A stretch of DNA of 64,000 bases, taken from positions 6,216,001 through 6,280,000 of the forward strand of contig LR746273.1 of the NCBI GenBank assembly GCA_902729315.2, in the 5' to 3' direction. Positions 59,553 to 64,000 of this stretch are shown one piece after another. A program made the translations under genes and the position numbers. The notes under the pieces are model-generated. The model was given only the letters and a program-made list of their open reading frames with translations, was not told the origin of the DNA and did no database searches. The first letter of the stretch is position 1. Each line of letters begins with the position of its first letter. The DNA comes from Spirodela intermedia (lineage: Eukaryota > Streptophyta > Magnoliopsida > Alismatales > Araceae).

Positions 59553-61885
59553 CTAGGAGACGGAGTGCCTCGTGTTTCTCGAAGGCGTTAACTTGGGCTC
59601 CTCCATGGTTGCAGAGCCGGCGCTCTCGGACGTGTCGGAACCGCTGGTCGCCCTCCCCAGGTGGCCGCCCCTGCTGGACCAGATCTTGCTGAGGATCATC
59701 TTCGGGGTGAGGACCGCCGCTCCTACCGCCCGGTCAACGCCGCCGCCGCTGCTTTCGCTCCCTCCAGCAACCGATCTCGTTGACCTCTCCGCGACGGTGG
59801 GGACGCAGTCCCAGTCCTCGGAGGTGTTGGTCGTCGCAGCAGAGACGGAGCTGCCATAGTAGCCGCGGGTCTTCTCCGGCGAGAGGCCGCCGGCGGCGAA
59901 GAAGAGGACCCGGACGACGACCCGCAGAGGGAGACGCTCGTTCTGAACGGCGTGCTCGCGGGCCTCCGGCGACAGCTTCCGGCTGTCCATCACCCCGCAG
60001 AGCTTCTTCTTCTCGCTCTTGCTCAGCCCCGGGTGCTCCTGCTCAGACTAGAATCATCAAAACCAGGCTTCGAAATCTATGATTCATCTCAACAGATCGA
60101 ATTTACCTTCAGGAACATGTCGATCGCGCGGTACAACCCATCGCCGACTGTTCTTGCATCCGCAGGAACCATCTCCGCCAGATCGAGGAACTTGCAGAGA
60201 GGGAGATTTGGGTCCCTGGAAATCTCTGTAAGGTAGCCGTCCACGAGCTTCCCGACCGTGGAGATCCGGCCAGGGAGCGACAGAGTTCCTCCATTGATCA
60301 TCACAAATTCTTCCAGTATGCTCCGGACCAGATCGACATCGTACAGGGTCTTCTCCCCTTCCGGAGAGGGAATCAGCAGGTCAGAGACAGAGGCCCCGTC
60401 AAGCTGACGAGCGACCTTCTTGATCATCTCCTTCCTCCCCTCCTCCTCGCAACCAAGAACGCAAGCTGCTCTCAGAAGCCTGAGCAGGAAACTGGACGAG
60501 ACTGAACCAGTCTCCGCCGGCAGCAACCAGATGATGGCCTCCACCAGTGACCGGTTCTTCTCGACGTCGGCCAACTGGATGACGCCCTTCGCAAAGCCGG
60601 AGACCCTCCGGTAGGTGTACGATCGCAGAGCCTCGCCGATCACCGGCGCCGCTGTGGTCCCCTTGGCCTTGACGGCGGCGATGACCCTCTCGAAGAGCTC
60701 CATGTCCAGATCGCAGAGGTCCTCCACCCACCAGTCCGGCGGCGCCGCCTGCGTCCTCCAAGCGCCGTTCTCCGGGGGAAGCTTCTTCCAGTTGTAGGTA
60801 TAGGACCATTCCACCATGGAGATGTCGATGCAGACCTTGGAAGCTATGGAGTCCACGCAGCGGCCGACCAGATTCAAGTCTTCCGACCATGGAAGCAGGG
60901 CCTTGGTCGTCTGGAGGAGAACGATCGAGTCCTTCCAGGAGCGGAGAACACTGGAACTGAGGAAGACATCGAGCTTGAAGATGAGATTCCCCTTCTCGAC
61001 GGACTCGCTCATGTCGAGATACGCCGCCGCGCATCGGGCGGCGACGACGTTGCAAGCGTTGAGCGTGACCGTCATCCCGTAGCAGAACTTGGCGCAGATC
61101 TCGAAGGCGGCGGCGCCGCCGGGCATGCCGGGGAGTCGGATCTCTCCGTCATTCTCCTCCTCAGCGAGGACGATCAAGTCTTGCAGCCGGCCGCATTTCG
61201 ACAGCAGCGGAAACTGTAGATTCAGCAGGAAATCTGTGAACCAACGGATGATTACTGCATAGCAGATTACGATTCAAAACGATAATCGTACACAGATTAT
61301 TACCATCAGTAATCTATTCCAGATTTTCCCCCATTTTCATATTCCAACATCATCATTGACTAAATGCTTGGAATATTGGAGGAGGATGATCTAACATCCG
61401 ATGGGATTGAATTGAGGTTCAGGAATGTTTACCTTGTGCAGATAAAATTTTACATCTCCCACGCTGATGATGATGTCGCTCGCCAATTCAGTCGTCAGAA
61501 ACCTGCAATCACGAGATAGACCGATCGATCGATCGGTAAACACTAATAAACAACTTATGCTACACCTAAAAACAGCAGCAGATGAACGATTATGATCGTG
61601 CATTTCAAAGCAATGTCGACATTCTTCAGAGATTAATCTGAACTCCTTATGCAAATGGCAGGCGAGCAACACGGTGCTGCAATGCAGGTCCGAAGATCGT
61701 TTCCCGCAGAAAATCAGAGAGGAAGAGCAGAGATTCATGCATTTCTGAACGACGACGTATTAGCGAAGGAGTTGAAGAAGATGAGATCAGGATCTTCCCG
61801 AGTTCCAGGAACCGAGGTCTCACCTGACATCATTCCCATCTGTGTGAAATGCATCCGGCCGGCATCCGAGCTTCATGAACTTCAT
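59553..61885 (-). CDS. BTB/NPH3 family (NRL) protein
   Basis: Four minus-strand exons in phase: 61885-61824, 61502-61433, 61213-60107 and 60038-59553 (574 aa). NRL proteins are plasma-membrane-associated adaptors, some forming CUL3 E3 complexes in phototropism and auxin transport. The start [19 protein letters not shown] is the family hallmark. A BTB region follows ([18 protein letters not shown], then [13 protein letters not shown]), then the NPH3 domain with [38 protein letters not shown] and [14 protein letters not shown], whose Tyr is the conserved phospho-site position. The last exon contains [18 protein letters not shown], then [15 protein letters not shown] and a Ser/Gly-rich tail. It lacks an obvious C-terminal coiled coil. 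The sub-clade cannot be assigned by eye. Confidence 0.93.
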
Positions 61886-63190
61886 TGTCAGGTGTGCTCG
61901 ACAGATCCCCTTTCAACGAGTCTAGGATCTCGGAAAAACGCTTCCTCTTCCTCAATCCATCACAGAAAGCCCTCTGGAGTAGGACAGTAATGGAAGGCAA
62001 CTCCGACAAGAACTAGACTGGCGCCACCGCCCAGTCCGCCATTTGTTTATAGCTCTCCCCCTGCTCTCCGATTTCTATCGAGTCTGGTGATCGCTGTTAT
62101 TTAATAAGCACATTGTCCCTTCGATTCGCAGGTGATTATCTGAGATCTAGACGACGGGAGCCAGCACATGCATCCGGTCGCAAGCCCTAGAATCCACATT
62201 CCTCCGATCTATTCTCTGCCGACCAGAAGCAGCATCACCTGCTACACGACGAGCAGGACAAAGAAGATCTCAAAGTTTGACGATGGGGGAAGGATCGAAT
62301 CTGCGGAGAAGATGCATCTGGGAGAGGAGAGGAAGGAGATAGACCGAACGGATCGCGGATGGAATCTAAAGTTGGCGAGATATAGATCGCACACGAGAAA
62401 AAACTATAAACGAGAGGGGGAAAGCTCCAAAAAGGAATCGAGAAGATGGCGAGGATCAGCGAGCACGATAATCCGCAGTAACTGTGAATCGAAAATCGTT
62501 CAAGCTGATTGCGATCAACACGGGTAGTAAATGCATCATGTACGAGCTCTAGGAACATAGAAGACAAGAGAGAGAAAGTGAGAGAATACCAGAATTGTTT
62601 CCTCCGAGAAGAAGGAAGCATTAAATCCGCAGGAGCAGATGATAACATCGTACCATTTAAGAAGAAGCTCGGAGTCTCATTCCTCGTGAATGATGGCAGC
62701 AGACTGATCGATTGGGCGCGATAATGCCGGAAGCGAACGCCATTAAGAAGCCCCGCGGCGGAGGAGAGAGAATCTTCGTTCTTCCAGGCAGCAACAGACT
62801 GACAATTGAAGCAGCGCAGGAGCGTCGATGCAGCATTTTCAGAAAGCTTAGAGAGAGAGAGAGAGGGAACAGCAAGCAGATGAGGAGCAATGAAGAAAGG
62901 GGGAGCAGAGTGGAACCGGAAGGCAGGAGGCGTCGGTAAGCGGGAAGAACGGTCCCTAAAAAGAATGCACGCGTAGAGATTGCCTCCTGGAAAAAGCAAC
63001 CAGACGGAGCGGAAAAGGGGGAAGGGGAGAGAAAAAAGAGGAAAAGAAGGAAACTCTGAGAAGACCAGCCCTGCGGGACGCCTCCTTCTTTCCCGAGCCC
63101 TGTCCATGGATCCCCCGGCAGCACGGCCCTTCGAGACAACCACTGCAACACCCCCACTCACCCCCTCTGCATTCAAGAAGACGACCAACC

Positions 63191-63224
<34 letters not shown>

Positions 63225-64000
63225 CGTAGGGGAACCAGCCATGGACCAGTAGCCCACTGAAGACGAAGACCAGCAGGCACCATTCTCCTCTCTCTCTCTC
63301 TCTCTCTCTCTGCGCAGAACTCCATGGGAAGTAGTCTCTAGGGGAGGTGAGAGGGGGAAGGAGAAGCCGCCAAGACTGTAGGTTCGCTCTTCCCTTCAGA
63401 ACTCCTCTTCTCACCATTTTCCTAATTTTAAATCCCGCATTTTTATTATTCATTTAAACATTTTTTAAATAAACAATAAATGCTTTTTTATTGATTTAAT
63501 CTTGATGAATAAATCATCGTTAAATAGGCCAGCGGAGCGATATTAAAAAAAATTCATTCGAATCCGACTGCGGCGGATGAACCACTGGCTCGTCAACGGC
63601 CTAACAGCAAGGGGGGATGGGGTCCCACTCGCTTGGATCCAGTTGTTCGGGTCGTACGGTTGACTATCCTAGCCTTTCTGGCGGAGTCCATATATGCTCT
63701 TTCTTCTATGTTAAAGGGGGCTTTTTATAATTTTCCTATAAGTAGATGGGCCCCGCGGCCGACAGTCCTCATTATCCTAACACCCATTGGGTTGGAACGG
63801 ATGTAGCCTCTGAAAAGTCAAACGTTGAATTTTCGCCGAATGCGCGTGAACCGGGGGGGTGTCAGACGTCGAGGAGATTAATTGTTAGAGATTTCCGTAG
63901 AAATTCTCATGATCGGGATCGATGGAGCTCGCGATGTGATGGAAGTCCACGCCGGAATCCATGAGGTCATGAAACCGGAGGATGCACCGCTGAACTCGTC
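61886..64000. other. Intergenic: NPH3-like promoter/leader and unexplained edge
   Basis: No gene is supported to the window end. GA (63194-63222) and CT (63289-63311) tracts occur. A 340-codon minus-strand frame at 62235-63257 is low-complexity Ser/Leu/Phe sequence without domains and is probably leader or promoter. A W-box-like GGTTGACT lies at about 63658. Confidence 0.5.

Noticed and set aside
62235-63257. Long minus-strand frame of 340 codons upstream of the NPH3-like gene
   Set aside because: It is low-complexity Ser/Leu/Phe sequence produced by GA/CT tracts, with no domain, no conserved motif and no splice logic. It is better explained as promoter or leader.
1-64000. CRISPR arrays, operons, prophage, rRNA or viral integrations
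   Set aside because: The sequence is a plant nuclear chromosome. The repeats present are microsatellites and tandem duplications, and no viral or bacterial gene was recognised.

Overview
The window is nuclear DNA of a flowering plant. Its genes have multiple GT-AG introns, and every recognisable protein belongs to a land-plant family: AGO7, HOS15, a DYW-class PPR editing factor, an LBD factor and an NPH3-like protein. Several exons are very GC-rich (AGO7, the PPR gene, the 3' end of HOS15) while the intergenic DNA is AT-rich. There are many long CT/GA dinucleotide tracts, and only one eroded LTR retrotransposon is visible. This pattern points towards a monocot with a fairly compact genome. 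I cannot name the species from sequence alone.

Layout. 0-4.5 kb holds a decayed Ty1/copia element. 7.2-10.2 kb(+) is AGO7, the miR390/tasiR-ARF Argonaute, in three exons. 12.7-13.7 kb(+) is a small bHLH gene lying behind a degenerate CT-rich minisatellite. 14.4-15.4 kb is an A/B-alternating tandem array rich in TTGAC (W-box) cores. It ends about 500 bp before HOS15 (15.9-26.2 kb,+), a LisH-WD40 co-repressor gene with 14 coding exons and four CACGTG boxes in its promoter. 26.9-28.7 kb(+) is an intronless DYW PPR gene resembling ELI1. 30.1-30.6 kb(+) is a one-finger C2H2-EAR repressor.

31.2-37.4 kb(-) is a TIP41-like gene (8 exons). 38.3-40.4 kb(-) is an uncharacterised coiled-coil gene (4 exons). 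40.9-43.8 kb(-) is a RHY1A-like RING-H2 E3 gene (3 exons). 45.9-47.7 kb(-) is an ankyrin plus RMT2-type arginine methyltransferase gene, head-to-head with a small SERF/zf gene resembling At2g23090 (48.1-49.6 kb,+). 50.1-50.6 kb(-) is a short gene for a protein with an ELHRLY motif.

53.6-55.5 kb(+) is the ERV1/ALR sulfhydryl oxidase gene, with one GC-AG intron. 56.5-56.9 kb(+) encodes a small secreted proline-rich peptide. 58.3-58.9 kb(-) is a class II LBD gene, and 59.6-61.9 kb(-) is an NPH3/RPT2-like gene.

This is an ordinary chromosomal neighbourhood, not an operon or a coherent pathway cluster. The exon joins given here were read from splice-site context, codon phase and remembered family alignments; all close in phase, but none has transcript support here. 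The most notable signals are the W-box tandem array and G-box cluster upstream of HOS15, the AGO7 first intron built mostly of microsatellite, the GC-AG intron of ERV1, the shortened DYW region of the PPR gene, and the unassigned secreted peptide gene.
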